Positions 43,001 through 54,960 of a stretch of DNA of 64,000 nucleotides are shown piece by piece. The position numbers and the translations under genes were made by a program. The notes under the pieces were generated by a model. The model was not told the origin of the DNA. It was given only the letters and a program-made list of their open reading frames with translations, and did not search any database. Numbering within the stretch: position 1 is the stretch's first letter; each line of letters begins with the position of its first letter. Origin of the DNA: Asterias amurensis (lineage: Eukaryota > Echinodermata > Asteroidea > Forcipulatida > Asteriidae); contig NC_092650.1 in assembly GCF_032118995.1 (NCBI RefSeq), forward strand, positions 17,727,501-17,791,500, in the 5' to 3' direction.

Positions 43001-46000
43001 AGCAAAAAATGACTGGTCGTGCCAAATTTGTGGAAGCACCAACAAGTCACTAAACTCACTAAAGTTACACGTACGACGTAGCCACAACCTAATTATGGTC
43101 CACAGAAAGGAAGAGATGAAATGCAAAATGTGTTCCTTTACTGGGACCTGGCAGAAGATTAAAGAGCATATAATTAAGGACCACCAGACTCCTCTTAAGT
43201 GGTATGTGAAGAATCAAGAGACGACAGAGATAACCAAGTTACCAGCATCAGGCCCTGAACTCCCTGAAGATTCCTTGTTGGCGCAACCAGTGTTAGTGGA
43301 TCCAAAGGCCAGTGATCAGTCCAAGACAGCAGACACTTCACCATCTGGCTCAAACAGGCAAATCTACCTCATCAAAAAAGTCACTTCAATTGAAGAACCT
43401 AAGAAAAGCACTTCAATTGAAGAACCGAAAGAGACAAGTAAGAAATCAGGACCAGGAAGACCTCTCGGCGTCAAGACCAAACCCCAGCAAAGTAGATTTC
43501 AAACCATGGATCAGTTGAATAGTGTAATTGCAACTTCAGTGTTAAGTAAGAGAACTCAAGGTCAACAGATAGCACCTAAAAAACCTTGTATGGTGAATTC
43601 TTCCTCCCAACCAAGTGGAGATCCAACTTTAAAGGAGCTGGAAAGCTCTCCTGGAACTTCAGTTTTAACTAGAGCATCACATCGACCAGCAACGTCATCG
43701 TTCCTAGCTCCGGGCACAATCATTCATGATTCAGGCCCATCGGTAAGGACAATGACGGTATTAACTGCAAGACCGGATACTGACTTGCACGATAACAGAC
43801 GAGCGGTTGTAAACAGAGAACTCAGTGCTAAAGTGAGAGAAGTCTTCCAAAAACAGACTGCTGGTGGGCCGCCTCTGGTGACCAAAATCTCTGGCACGAC
43901 CTATGTAATATCATCTACAAACGCTAAGGTAGGCTTGGGATTAAAAGCGCCCCAAGTAACAACCTTATCTCAGCCAAATAGTTATAAAATCGTGTTCCCT
44001 GAGAACATTACCCCTAAAATGCTGCAGGAAGCTGCCAGTAAGCAGACCTCACCTCAACAGGGTCAGGCTGGGTTTGTAGTGCGCAGTGTCTCCTCAACGA
44101 CCCCAAATGTTTTGAGCATCAGCCCACCATCTCTAAATACAGCATTTTCTGTTCCAGTTACGAGGGGACCAGATACTATAGAAAATCAACAGCCATTTCA
44201 GATGACGGCTTCCAATGTTTTGCTGAATGCCGCCACAATGTCTACTGGAGGTTATTTACCTCCAGTATCTGCTGTTCCAGCAGTCTTTAATCATGAGTAT
44301 TGTAGGAAAACGGTGGCTCTTGCAGTTACAACAACAGTAACAACAACAACTGCTTCTCGGGTAGTACAATCACCAAAGCTTACCTCAATAGATGCTGCTG
44401 TTGGTCATGCTAATATTAAGTCAACAATGTTAGGAGTGAAGCCTTCAACCGCATCCATCACCCATGCTGGTACTCAGTCAACAATGTTAAGGGTGACTCC
44501 TTCAACGGTACCCATCAACCCAACTACAGCAGCGAGGAGCACAATACTCAAAACACCCAGTGTGCAGAACAGGCATAGCGCCCCAGGGGGACCAGCGATG
44601 ATGTCTTATGTGATCAAAGTACCCAAAGCACAGAGTAACGGACCTTCCAAGGACGATGGGCAGTCCTACCTTGTGAAAGTGCCTGTCAACCAGACTAATG
44701 TTTCAAAAAAACTCATGGTACACCTTCCGGTTGACAAGACATCTTTAGTAAAACATGCTGTTTGCATTGTCCAACCCCCTTTGCACACAAGTGATTCTGG
44801 GGCAAATCCTCCAGATGGGGGCAAAGCTCTGCAATCCATTCGCACCGACACTCCTTCTTTGGTAACCAACAAATCCCAAACTACAGGCGGCATTATTAAC
44901 AGCAGGATAGGCGCACTTGCAACATCTTCCCCACCTTCTGTGCAGCCAAAAACTGTGCCTGTTTTAGAACCGATATTTGAACCAGTGGGTGAATCACCAA
45001 GTAGAATCAGCTTTCTCGCAAATTTGAAAGAACCGGCCTTGGATATTCAGCTTCTCAAATCTCAGTTCGAGGACACAAATACATTCAATGCAGCCGATCT
45101 CATAAACATTGACGAAAGAGTACAGTATGAATGTGCCCGCTGCAAGGAGTACTTCCCACAGTTGGTGCTGCTGCAGCTTCATCATATTGATTGCACAACC
45201 CACCCTCCGGCAGGAAAAATTCTGCCGATAGTTCACGTTCCGACGGCCATGTTGGGTGCCTTCTTCACAGTCTCCACTTCTGGATACTCCAGCGCTTGCA
45301 TTCTGTGCTCCACATTGCTGCTTGGAAATGCTCGGAATGTTGAAGACCAGCAAGATTTCTCAAGTCACTTGAGTAAACATACTGAGCCGAGTGTGGCCAT
45401 TACCTGTCTTGACGATACTCGGAAACTAGGCATACTCCAGACTAGGATGACAAGCCAGCAGGCCAAGGAGTGGGTGGACTTCATTGCCCCACCCTTCAGG
45501 ATGGGAAATAAACCAACATCAACGCAGGAGGGTAACCTTGAAGAGTTTATTAATACCACAGGAATCTTGCACCAAGAATCGATGCTTCTTAGAAAGCGCT
45601 CTCGAAGAAACTTACAACCAGAACATGACCGAAGACAAAGCAAGCACAAGCATAAGAAGCACAAGCACAAACATAAGCATGGACACAGTAGGGACCATGA
45701 GCTGGCCAGGCAAGATGTGAACCAACCCTACAGAAGTTCAATCAAAACACAAGAAGGGTGCGAGGGGGAGTGGATCGAGCCAACTCCAAAAGGTTCGTCA
45801 TCTTTGTTGGTGAGGAAAAAATCTCGTCCAGGATCTCTCAAACAAAGCATAACTAGCAGCCCGTCACAGCCCAAACCTCAACTGCCTAATTTGACACCTA
45901 TGAAGGGGAAAAATCTTGCACCCTCAAAAGTCAGGCAGAGATTATTGAATGTTTCTGTACCAGGAAGAAGGAGCCTGCGGGGATTGGGACTTGACTTTGG

Positions 46001-49000
46001 GATGGGGTTGGAAATGTTGCCCTTGGATAGGAAGAAAAGGAAAGAAAAGTCTCTGAACTCAGAGAACCGACTGAAAGGGACTGAGAGGAAACAAACCCAA
46101 AGCAATTTGCCATTTCATTTACCAGACACAAAGATTGATGAGGTTATAGAGATTTTTTCCAGTGATGAAGAAATGGGAGGTACTCTTCCATATGATGAAC
46201 AAAGTAGGATAGAGGATACACCCAGTACATCAGCAAGTCCTATTAACTCACAAAAACACAATCTAGAAGAGCCAGATGATCTGTACACAAAGAAACTGAA
46301 AGGAAACTCAGGGAAACTGTCTGCAAATGATGTCGACAGTGACAAAGAAAAGATGAACGTGGACGACAGTGATTCTAAAGATGCCAATTACTCAGATAAC
46401 GTGGAAGGAGAGGACTCAACAAGTGATGATGATGATGATGAAGAGAATGCAAATGAGAATCATAGCAATGTTGATCCTTCTGAACGAGAGATTGAGAGTG
46501 ACGGGGAGGATGCAAGCCCAGTGGACCTCCCTCTGTCCATGATAGCTCTTCATTACCAAAGAGTAAATAAGGACATGGAAAGTGTTGATATGGACTGTGA
46601 CCCTTCAACCAGTAACTGCTCAGATCATGAGATGGAAACCATTATTTCCAAAGAGGGGGACAACACTTCGTTAGAGGGTACCAGCTCAAGTCATTCCCAG
46701 CAGGCATCACCTGCTTCATCTCAGGTGGTTCCTCGTATTTCATTGGAGGACCCTAAGTGTACATCTGCAAGAAGTAGCAGCCCAAATGATGACAACACGT
46801 TTTTAGATGGGTCAAACTCAAGTCACTGTCAGCAGGCAACGCCTGACCCATCTGAGGTGATTCCTTGTATTTCATCGGAGGACCCAATGTGTACATCTGC
46901 AAGAAGTACCCACAGGGCAAATGATGACAACTCATTGTTAAAGGTTACCAGCTCAAGTCATTCCAAACGGACATCACCCGGTTCATCTGTGGCAGCTCCT
47001 TGTATTTCATTAGAAGACCCTACAAGTACATCTGCAAGAAGTAGCAGCAGCGCAAATGATGACATCTTACTAGAGAGTGATGAGGAAGACAAGATGCCCA
47101 TGTTGGAAAGTCAAGAACCTCAAACTGAACAAGCTGTTGATATTCGACCTTTGAGGGTAGAGAAGATAGGTGGAGAAACAGAATCAAAATCTTCAACTGC
47201 AGAGTCTGTTGATTTCAATTTAGATAGAGATTCAGAAGAAAAGGAGGACAAAGAAGATCATACATCAAAGATCTTGGAGAATCACATCATGGGAGAAAGG
47301 GGAGATGTTATCTTGGAAGATACCGCCCAACATGGAACAGATTTGCTGCACAGCTTTCCCACTAGCGGATCACCTGACAATGTAATCCAAAGTGACAACA
47401 CAGCTCATACTGAGAACAGTCATATAGACCATCCCACACGACGGGACAGTGACTCGAGGGAAAGCTCTCCAACAAAACAATCCTCAAATGACGACTTCCA
47501 ACAGGAGGACAGCAAGAGAGGCAGTTTCCAGCAAGTGAGTGATTTAGAGGATAGCTTTCAAATAAACACATTACCTGGAGATGATCTGTTGCTGGACGGC
47601 AGCATTTCACCGAGTAGCATCACAGATATGACAGAGGATAATGCTGATGATCATAAAATCAGTTTTGAAGAGGGCAGCATACAGCTAGAAACTATCTCAG
47701 AGAGGGAGCTTTCTAAAAACAGTTCTCATAGAGATGATTTACCACAGCAAGACGACAGTTTTGAACAGGAGTGTTATTCAAAAGGCAGCTTTCCATCAAG
47801 CAGGTCTCCTGAAGCTGTCCAAGTGGAAGACATTAGCATGAATAGCTTCCAAGGGGACAGTAGCTCTGTCGACAGCTTTCCTACCAACAAATCTCCAGCG
47901 GATGACTTCATTGTGGACGACACCACTCTGAACAGTTTTCAGCAGATCAGTAACTTCCTTGACTCTTCCAGAGAAAGCATTCTACACAAAGAGAGGGCCG
48001 GAGACAGTTTCCAATCAGCAACCAGACACAGATCTCCCGAACCTGAACTCATTGGGGCAGATGATGGTGCATATCATGACAGTGACGTCATAGAGTTGGA
48101 CTCAGATGGGGACGAGATTACTGGAAATTGGTTCCTAGAAGACAGTGATTCATCAACCGGCAATCCCGTTGAGAACAACTCACCCACTAACTCCTCAGAG
48201 GCTGCTGCTCGAAGAAGCCCATTGCCAAATGATCTCAAAGATGATTCCATAACAGAGGTTGGGACTGCAGATGGAACCCAGGAATCTCAATTAGATGCAG
48301 AGACAAGTAATGACGGCTTCGAAATGAAGGAAAATATTCAGTCAGACATAACTGTGCTCGATACTTCTAAGAGAATTCAGAATTCGCTCGCTTCGGCAGA
48401 GAGTAATCTCTCTGATGTTGACAATGTTCAAAACATCTTTTCTGACAATGAGAGTAAATCCTCCTTTGGAGATGGTTTCGACGTTGAAGATTGGGAGGAG
48501 GAAGAAGAGGAACTTAACGAAGATGAGGTGTTGCACTTATCTAATGATGAAGATGATGGCATCTTAGAGGGTGATCCAGTTGAAGAAGCTTCTCTTGGTG
48601 TGTCGGAGCCCAGGTCAAGATTAAAAGGTATGGTTTACAGTGACTTTAATAATAATATAGTTCTTAAATAGCGCATTTCACATAATGTCTCAATGTGCTT
48701 TACATTAGTGCACTGGGGTGGATTTCACAAGGAGTTAAGACTCTAGTCTTATCTTGAGTTAGGACAAGATACTCGTCCTAACTAAGCCAAGAAACTCGTC
48801 CTAACTTAGAACTAGCCTTAGGTTTTCATATCTCACAGGAATGGCCCCCAGTTACACGATATTGCTACGTTTACGGAAGGGAAGGAAAAGGTTGTAATAA
48901 ACTTAAATTTACAGAAAAAGGTGTGTATAACACTCTTCCATGTCAAGGTCACCTTTTATCCTATTCAGTACTGAATCTTCAACACAATTGTACCTTTTTT

Positions 49001-49937
49001 AATTTAGTCTTGCGTTATGCAAGTTCATACAACGTTATGGAACAACTAACCAGGGCCCAATTTCATAAAGCCTTTAAACACAAAAATTTTCTAAGCACAA
49101 ACTTATTAATGCTTAGCAGAAATATCTCACCAGCCAAATGTGTATGAAGTTAGATTTTGTGTGACTGGTGCCCCACTAATTATATGCTAAGCAAATAAAT
49201 TGCTAAGCAGTATTTTCTACTTAAAGACAGTCTCCTCACTTGGTGTATCTCAACATATGCATATAATAACAAACTTGTGAACATTTGACCACAATTAGTT
49301 TTTGAAGTTGCAAGATAACAATGAAAGAATAAACACCCTTGTCACATAAAGTTGTGTGCTTTCAGATGCTCCATTTGGAGACCTCAAAATTTAACTCTAA
49401 GGTCTTGAAATTAAATTCTTGGAAAATTACTTCTTTCTCGAAAACTACTCCACTTCAGGGGGAGCCGTTTCTCACAATGTTTATTCTACCAACCTCTCCC
49501 CATTACTCGTTACCTAGTAAGGTTTTATGCTAATAATTATTCTGAGTAATTACCAATAGTGTCCACTGCCTTTAACAGCTTTATGAAATTGTGCCCAGTT
49601 GGGACACAGACTGCGTCCCTTTACATATTCCAGTGCTACTGCCTTACAAAAAAGGGTTGTTGGTCAAAATCAACTATTTAGTGTTATATTTCTCCTTATT
49701 GCTCAAGGTGATAAACAGCTGGCCATCGACGATGATTTTACTCCTACGAGCAATCCAACACAATCGTACCTCAAGTCACCACAATCTACTCTAAACTCTG
49801 GGAAGGAGGCGGGAGAAACAATTGAGATGGAGGAAAGTCAGGCAAGACAATTGAATAACTTGAAGAGGAAAACTGAAAGTCTGAGGGAGGGGGATGCCAC
49901 CTTAAAAAGATCACGGGTAGAGGGAGAAGGTGAATAA
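40028..49937 (+). CDS. Giant acidic zinc-finger protein with multiple SUMO-interacting-like motifs (unrecognised family)
   Basis: A pyrimidine tract and TAG acceptor precede 40028. The likely start ATG is 40141, with an in-frame TGA at 40111. The frame 40141-40998 must be joined to the long frame 40806-48671 by one indel near 40800 (see findings). The large exon ends at 48627 (AAAAG/GTATGG) and continues, in phase, at 49708-49937 (stop). Total is about 2900 residues. In residues of the long frame: tandem duplicated segments at about 390-500; hydrophobic-core plus acidic motifs resembling SIMs (YDLISDDE about 420, CDLISDNE about 483, ICLLDSDEE about 628, VLVVEND and VISVDDSSDEDD about 688-709, VIEIFSSDEE about 1779, DVIELDSDGDE about 2425); two C2H2-like fingers at about 735-800; an AT-hook-like GRP near 880; further Cys/His pairs at about 1438-1524; a Lys/His run at about 1612-1632; and three copies of a Ser-rich repeat at about 1950-2085. 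The C-terminus has basic clusters. Nuclear, SUMO- and DNA-binding roles are inferred only. Confidence 0.85.
48714..48851. repeat. Family E palindromic repeat, copy 3
   Basis: Starts TGGGGTGGATTTCACAAGGA; diverged right end. It lies just inside the last intron of the giant zinc-finger gene. Confidence 0.78.
49050..49605. repeat. Family F repeat interrupted by C3
   Basis: Starts 'agggcccaatttcataaagc'; left piece ends TATTTTCTAC-TTAA, right piece resumes TTAA-CAGCTTTATGAAATTGTG after C3. Confidence 0.75.
49221..49575. mobile_element. Family C TTAA element, copy C3
   Basis: Left terminal repeat shortened by a small deletion; right end intact; TTAA on both sides. It lies in the last intron of the giant zinc-finger gene, inside a family-F repeat. 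Confidence 0.88.
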
Positions 49938-50155
49938 GGGAGATTCAGGGACAGACTCGGAGGACATTTTGGGGAATGAAATGACAACACACAGGCAGTC
50001 AAAATAATTGTGTTTTGATGCAAGAAATTGCACAGTTACTAATGTGCCCCATGTGATCAAAAACAGGTCACTTGTCGGTGTGCATACATGATTGAGGAAA
50101 GCATTTTGGCGAAATTTTCAATCTCTTGTTTGTGTTTTTATGAACTTACAACCAA

Positions 50156-50161
50156 AATAAA
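50156..50161 (+). promoter_or_regulatory. Candidate poly(A) signal of the giant zinc-finger gene
   Basis: AATAAA about 220 bases after the stop codon at 49937, the first such hexamer I noticed downstream. Position is plausible; no transcript evidence. Confidence 0.4.
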
Positions 50162-50643
50162 TTTCTGAAAAATATTTGGTTATCTAAAGTAAGGCCATGT
50201 TTGACAACATTTCTCCTTCAAATGGCAAATCAAAATAAACAAGTATATCACTGCTGAAAATGGTTTTCCTGAAATAAGAAAACAAAATCATATTTCAAGA
50301 AAACTTTTGTTTGTGTCCCACTTTCCAAAATCTTATCAAAAATGTTTCAAGGGAGTGACACAAAAACTGTTTTCTTGAAATCAGATTCTTTCTAAATTCA
50401 AGGATGCCATTTTTAGCCATCTATGAATGACTGTGCAAAACATTCCCTGCATTTGTTTGGACTGCGAATTAGCATGGCCCCATGGCTGAAGACATTAGCT
50501 CTATTAATACGCTTTATAAAACACACCACACACATTTAGACCTATTTAAGACATTTATGGAAATTCAAGTTGTGACCAAAATAAACTTTTGGAAATCAGC
50601 TTTGAAGTTTTGCAGGGCCTATGTCATTGTTTCAAGGAATGTA

Positions 50644-51026
50644 CAGGCAGTGGACACTATTGGCAATTGTCAAAGACTAGCCTTTACAGTTGGTGTATCT
50701 CAACATACGCATAAAATAACAAACCTGTGAAAATTTGTGCTCAATCGGTCATTGAACTTGGGAGATAATAATGAAAGAAAAAAACACCCTTGTTACACGA
50801 AGTTGTGTGCGCTTAGATGGTTGATTTCGAGACCTCAAGTTCTAAACCTGAGGTCTCAAAATCAAATTCGTGGAAAATTACTTCTTTCTCAAAAACTATG
50901 GCACTTCAGAGTGAGTCGTTTCTCACAATGTGTTATACCATCAACCTCTCCCCATCACTCGTCACCGAGAAAGGATTTATTTAATAAATATTATGAGTAA
51001 TTACCAATAGTGTCCACTGCCTTTAA
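50644..51026. mobile_element. Family C element, copy C4
   Basis: Full-length, right TTAA kept, left TTAA lost. Downstream of the giant zinc-finger gene. Confidence 0.88.
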
Positions 51027-51954
51027 TTGTGCTTATAATCGTAGGGTCCATCATTGCTGAAGTCTATCTGGGGGATATGTTTGCTCAAAGTGCTGGGCCA
51101 AAGGTTTGGGCTGGCCCGCCATCAGCACTGACCACCGTGGCTAAAACACTGACCAGGCATGATACTTGGTCCTTTGGGGGAAAAAAGTAGGATAATTTTA
51201 TCAAGTTCAAGGGTTTACCTACATTGTGAAGGGTTTTACTTTCCAGGCTTTCCCCAAGGGCAAAACCAATTAAGACTAAAGCTGGCTTTGCTCTAAAGCG
51301 CCTAGCAAGCAGGACCATTTAGCTGGTCATTTGGCTGGTCTGTCAACTTTTTAAATAGTCCTTATTGGAGTTTCTTTTCAACATGTGTTTGTACCATGGG
51401 ACTAGGTTGTTTGTAAGCAATACGAACAAACAATGGTTTTAGTGTCCTAGCCAGCAAGACTATTTTGACAGAATTCCGGCTGGTGCTTTGGTGTTTTAAC
51501 TGACATTTGACCAGCCGACCAATGTAAGAGAGAACACTGCAAAGTAAGATATCATGCCTGAGGTTCATATGATTTGTACTAGGGACATAAGTAGTAGTAC
51601 TCCAGTGACAGGGCACCAAGGCCTGATTTTTCACAGAGGCAACAAAATTGCCTTTTTGCCCCTGGTGCCTAGGTGCCCTTGAATTGCTACAGTTGAAATT
51701 TACAATTTTATCGTTGGATCCTCTTTACCTGTCCTTTCAAAAACGATGCATATATATAGGCCTCGGCACCCTCTACAAACTAACACTAGTGCAATAATTC
51801 CTACAAGATTATCCAATTCAGACTTTGCAATTATGTTCTCATTTTCGTACAAATTATAATACGTTGACATGATCGCCAATGCTGCACATGTTATTATATT
51901 AGGAAGAAGATTAAGAAACAATAAGAAAAGGTCAGTGAGCCTTTTTTGAGGTAT

Positions 51955-52026
51955 GGCGGACGTGATACGCTCATCACACGCGGCGACTGATGGCACGCTC
52001 ACCATAAACATTCGTGGTCAACAGGT
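51955..52026 (+). other. Possible isolated first coding exon
   Basis: ATGGCGGACGTG opens 24 codons (MADVIRSSHAATDGTLTINI...), followed by CAACAG/GTTTAC, a fair splice donor, and a stop soon after. Local base composition is richer in CpG than the surroundings. No downstream exon could be linked, so this may be chance. Confidence 0.22.
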
Positions 52027-52322
52027 TTACGTGTAATTGCCGCGCCGCCTAAAAAAATGCGCACTTCACTGAAAAACACAAGTTCTATTTCTATGGTCAA
52101 TATGCACAAATTTACCCAAAACCTTAAAATGTTGTAGCAATGTGTTTGCCATATCTCAAAAAGGCTTATGAAATCTGGAGATTAATCTAGAAAATGTTCT
52201 TGGTGAAAACAGTGGTGATATTTCAAGATTGGGGTGAAACTAAAGACGAAGAACAAGTTTTAAAGTACAGCCAGAAGAGGTTTAGTTTGACTGGAAATAC
52301 ATGTTATGTTTTTTAAAGGCAC

Positions 52323-52475
52323 TGGGGTGGATTTCACAAAGAGTTAAGACCAGTCTTATCTCGAGTTAGGACGAGTTACTCGTCCTAACTTAGGACTAGC
52401 CATACATTTTTCATATCTCCTAGGACTAGTCCTAAGTTAGGACTAGTCCTAACTCTTTGTGAAATCGACCCCTGG
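52323..52475. repeat. Family E palindromic repeat, copy 4
   Basis: TGGGGTGGATTTCACAAAGA to CTTTGTGAAATCGACCCCTG; well-preserved palindrome. Confidence 0.85.
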
Positions 52476-53042
52476 ACACTATTGGTAGTTACTCAAAATA
52501 ATTGAGTACAAAAAAACAGTTAAATCTGAGAGATGAGTCATTCATGAATTGTTTCTCGGATTTCTGCGGATCGGTGTCCATTTACAAATGCAGTTTGTTC
52601 CCCTCTGTCGCTATGCTCAAAATGGATGAATTTGATATTCTTAAGGAAAAAATGGAACAGTTTTGTTGCTGTGTTCTCAGAAAGTTGACACTATTCAGCT
52701 GATTGACTCTTTTTTCACCTTTCTACATGTTCTAGTTTCGCCCATAAATTGGCATTTCATTGACACAAAAAAAATCTTCGAACTGATAGAATGTCTACTC
52801 TGTGCTTAAAAAAGAAAGAAAAGGAGTTTTGGTCAAATACAAAACTAAGCCATTTGGGCCACTTCATCTAAAGAGTGTTTTGCTAATCTTCAGCAAAATT
52901 TTGTCGGGTTAAAATCTGTGGCATTATAATGTAAATCTTTTCCTGGTTCACACATGTTTTGTAAAGTTGGTCTTCCTGTCTCAATGCACTCAATAAACTT
53001 CACTTAATTAATAAACCACAAAGGATAACTGACCTGGTAAAC

Positions 53043-53271
53043 TGGGATTGAACAAAGAAAAATTGGCTTGAGCAGGACTTGAACCAATGACCTCTGAACT
53101 AACCTGCTAGTGCTCTATACCAACTGAGCTATCCAGACCTATGTTGGTGGTATCTATTTTGTTAATCTTAATTCAAATGCCAGTTTGAAGCCAAACAACC
53201 ATTAACTACCGTATACCCAGAAATCACACCCAAATTACGATACAACCTGGGAAGTGGCACCCATGGTGATC
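53043..53271 (-). mobile_element. tRNA-derived SINE-like copy, related to the 9.6-kb element
   Basis: Starts 'ttgaacaaagaaaaattgg' then the inverse of a tRNA-like head (A-box AGCTCAGTTGG, B-box GGTTCAAGTCC), followed by the same 'gccaaacaaccattaactac' body. The right end is replaced by family C copy C5. Confidence 0.7.
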
Positions 53272-53604
53272 ACCTTCACAGTTGGTGTATCTCAACATAT
53301 GCATGAAATAACAAACCTGTGAAAATTTGAGCTCAATCGGTCATCAAAGTTGCGAGATAATAATGAAAGATAAATACCCCTTGTCACATGAAGTTGTGTG
53401 TGTTTAGATGGTTGATTTCGAGACCTCAAATCCGAGGTCTCAAAATCAAATTCGTGGAAAATCACTTCTTTCTATGGCACTTCAGAGGGAGCCGTATCTC
53501 ACAATGATTTTTTAACATCAACCTCTCCCCATTACTCGTCACCAAGAAAGGCTTTATGCCAATAATTATTTTGAGTAATTACCAATAGTGTCCACTGCCT
53601 TTCA
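53272..53604. mobile_element. Family C element, copy C5 (5' truncated)
   Basis: Starts at the internal 'cacagttggtgtatctcaac' block and ends CACTGCCTTTCA. Its left end is fused directly to a tRNA-like repeat. Confidence 0.85.
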
Positions 53605-54080
53605 GGGAATACAAACTTTTTGTTTCATATATCAAACACTAAACTACAAGGGAAACTGACTGAGTCAATTCTGTTTAAAAATAAACAGCATCCAGCATCG
53701 AACAGTAACCATTCAGTGTTTATCTATGTATATTGCACGTGTATAAACTGTTTTACATGTTTTGCTTTCTGTTTTCTAAAGAGAAAATGTTTATTTTGCT
53801 GAATACTTTAACAAGGTACGTTGGTGTAAGTGTTCAACATGTAGTAAGTATGGACTGGAAATTAACATTGTTTCGTAATAAAAAAACACTTTCTGGAAGA
53901 AAAATTACTCCTCAATTTTGTCAATTTTAGAGCTATGTATTACATGTGTCTGGTCAGCAGTGGTATTCTGCTAAACATGAATCTATTGGGATTGCCTTAT
54001 TGTTTTCAGTACGTCCAGTTTTGAAATAAAATCCGCTAAACACAATATGACCTAAATATTGCAAATTTGGGGGGGGGGGG

Positions 54081-54449
54081 ATGGTTCGCGCAAGTAAACT
54101 AAAATTGTCTCTGAAAAGAAGGAAAATTGTGGCAAAAAATTTCAACAACACTGTATCAGAAAGAATGTGTCCAATGGCTAAAGCTGGTCTACTCAGTCTG
54201 CAAAATACTCCAATACACTGCAGACTTGTGGACAAGTCGCTAACTGTTTGGCGCCGTGATAGTGAAACTGCCCTCTTGCTACTATCTCATGCAACTGCTG
54301 CTCTGTTAAAGACTACTGCTCTGGGACCAAAGTCGCAAGAGCAAATTATCCACAAAGCAGCAGTCTTACGAGAGAGCCATTTCAAGCATCAGGACAGACA
54401 TTTTAACAACTTGTCCACAAGTCCACTTTTCCTTACTGCACTACTCTAG
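54081..54449 (+). other. Unrecognised 122-codon open frame
   Basis: Starts ATGGTTCGCGCAAGT right after a run of G and reads MVRASKLKLSLKRRKIVAKN... with a basic N-terminus and a Leu/Ala-rich middle. No domain is recognised and no splice context supports it; it may be a repeat-derived remnant. Confidence 0.2.
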
Positions 54450-54510
54450 AATGCGGTTTGATTTGTTAAATGCACCTCTAATTTTCTTTTAGCATGAGCA
54501 AAACATTCTG

Positions 54511-54960
54511 GCCGGTGTCGCATGCAATTAAGTCCTCTGTGCATACTATCTGGAGGACATTATTGCATATGCATTAATGTCCGCTGGACAGTTTTGCACA
54601 TGTTATCGTGTCCGCCCGGACACATTTGCATATGCAGTTGTGTCCGCCCCCGTGCAAAACCGTCCTTGCAGTAAATTTTTAAAACGCACTTGGTCGACGG
54701 AACACATGTTTTTTTGCCATTTTTTTAAAAGCTAACATGGGAAATGTTCGACCGTTGCTGCAACCATAAAATATGTGAAAATTCATGCTGCATATTATAC
54801 GTAGGTTTAGTGAATGCACCCTCGCTTACGTGCACACATAATGTACAGTCATACATGTCCACCGGACGGTTTTGCATAGCCCCCGACACGATTGCATATG
54901 CATAAGTGTCTGGAGCGGACAGTATTACATGGCGGACACAATTGCATCTGACACCGGCCA
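54511..54960. mobile_element. Inverted-repeat element with GGCCGGTGTCGCATGCAATT ends
   Basis: 450 bp; terminal parts carry repeated GTCC/GGAC and TTGCATATGCA blocks in inverse orientation. No coding frame and no clear target duplication. Confidence 0.65.

Larger units (their letters stand above)
51027..53042. other. Intergenic, mostly unassigned
   Basis: Holds the possible first exon at 51955, the family-E copy at 52323, and a 'ggcaccaaggcctgattttt' repeat near 51610 also seen near 24370. Nothing else supported. Confidence 0.5.

Noticed and set aside
54065..54080. G-run as a functional quadruplex
   Set aside because: A single homopolymer run; no spaced G-tracts to support a quadruplex.
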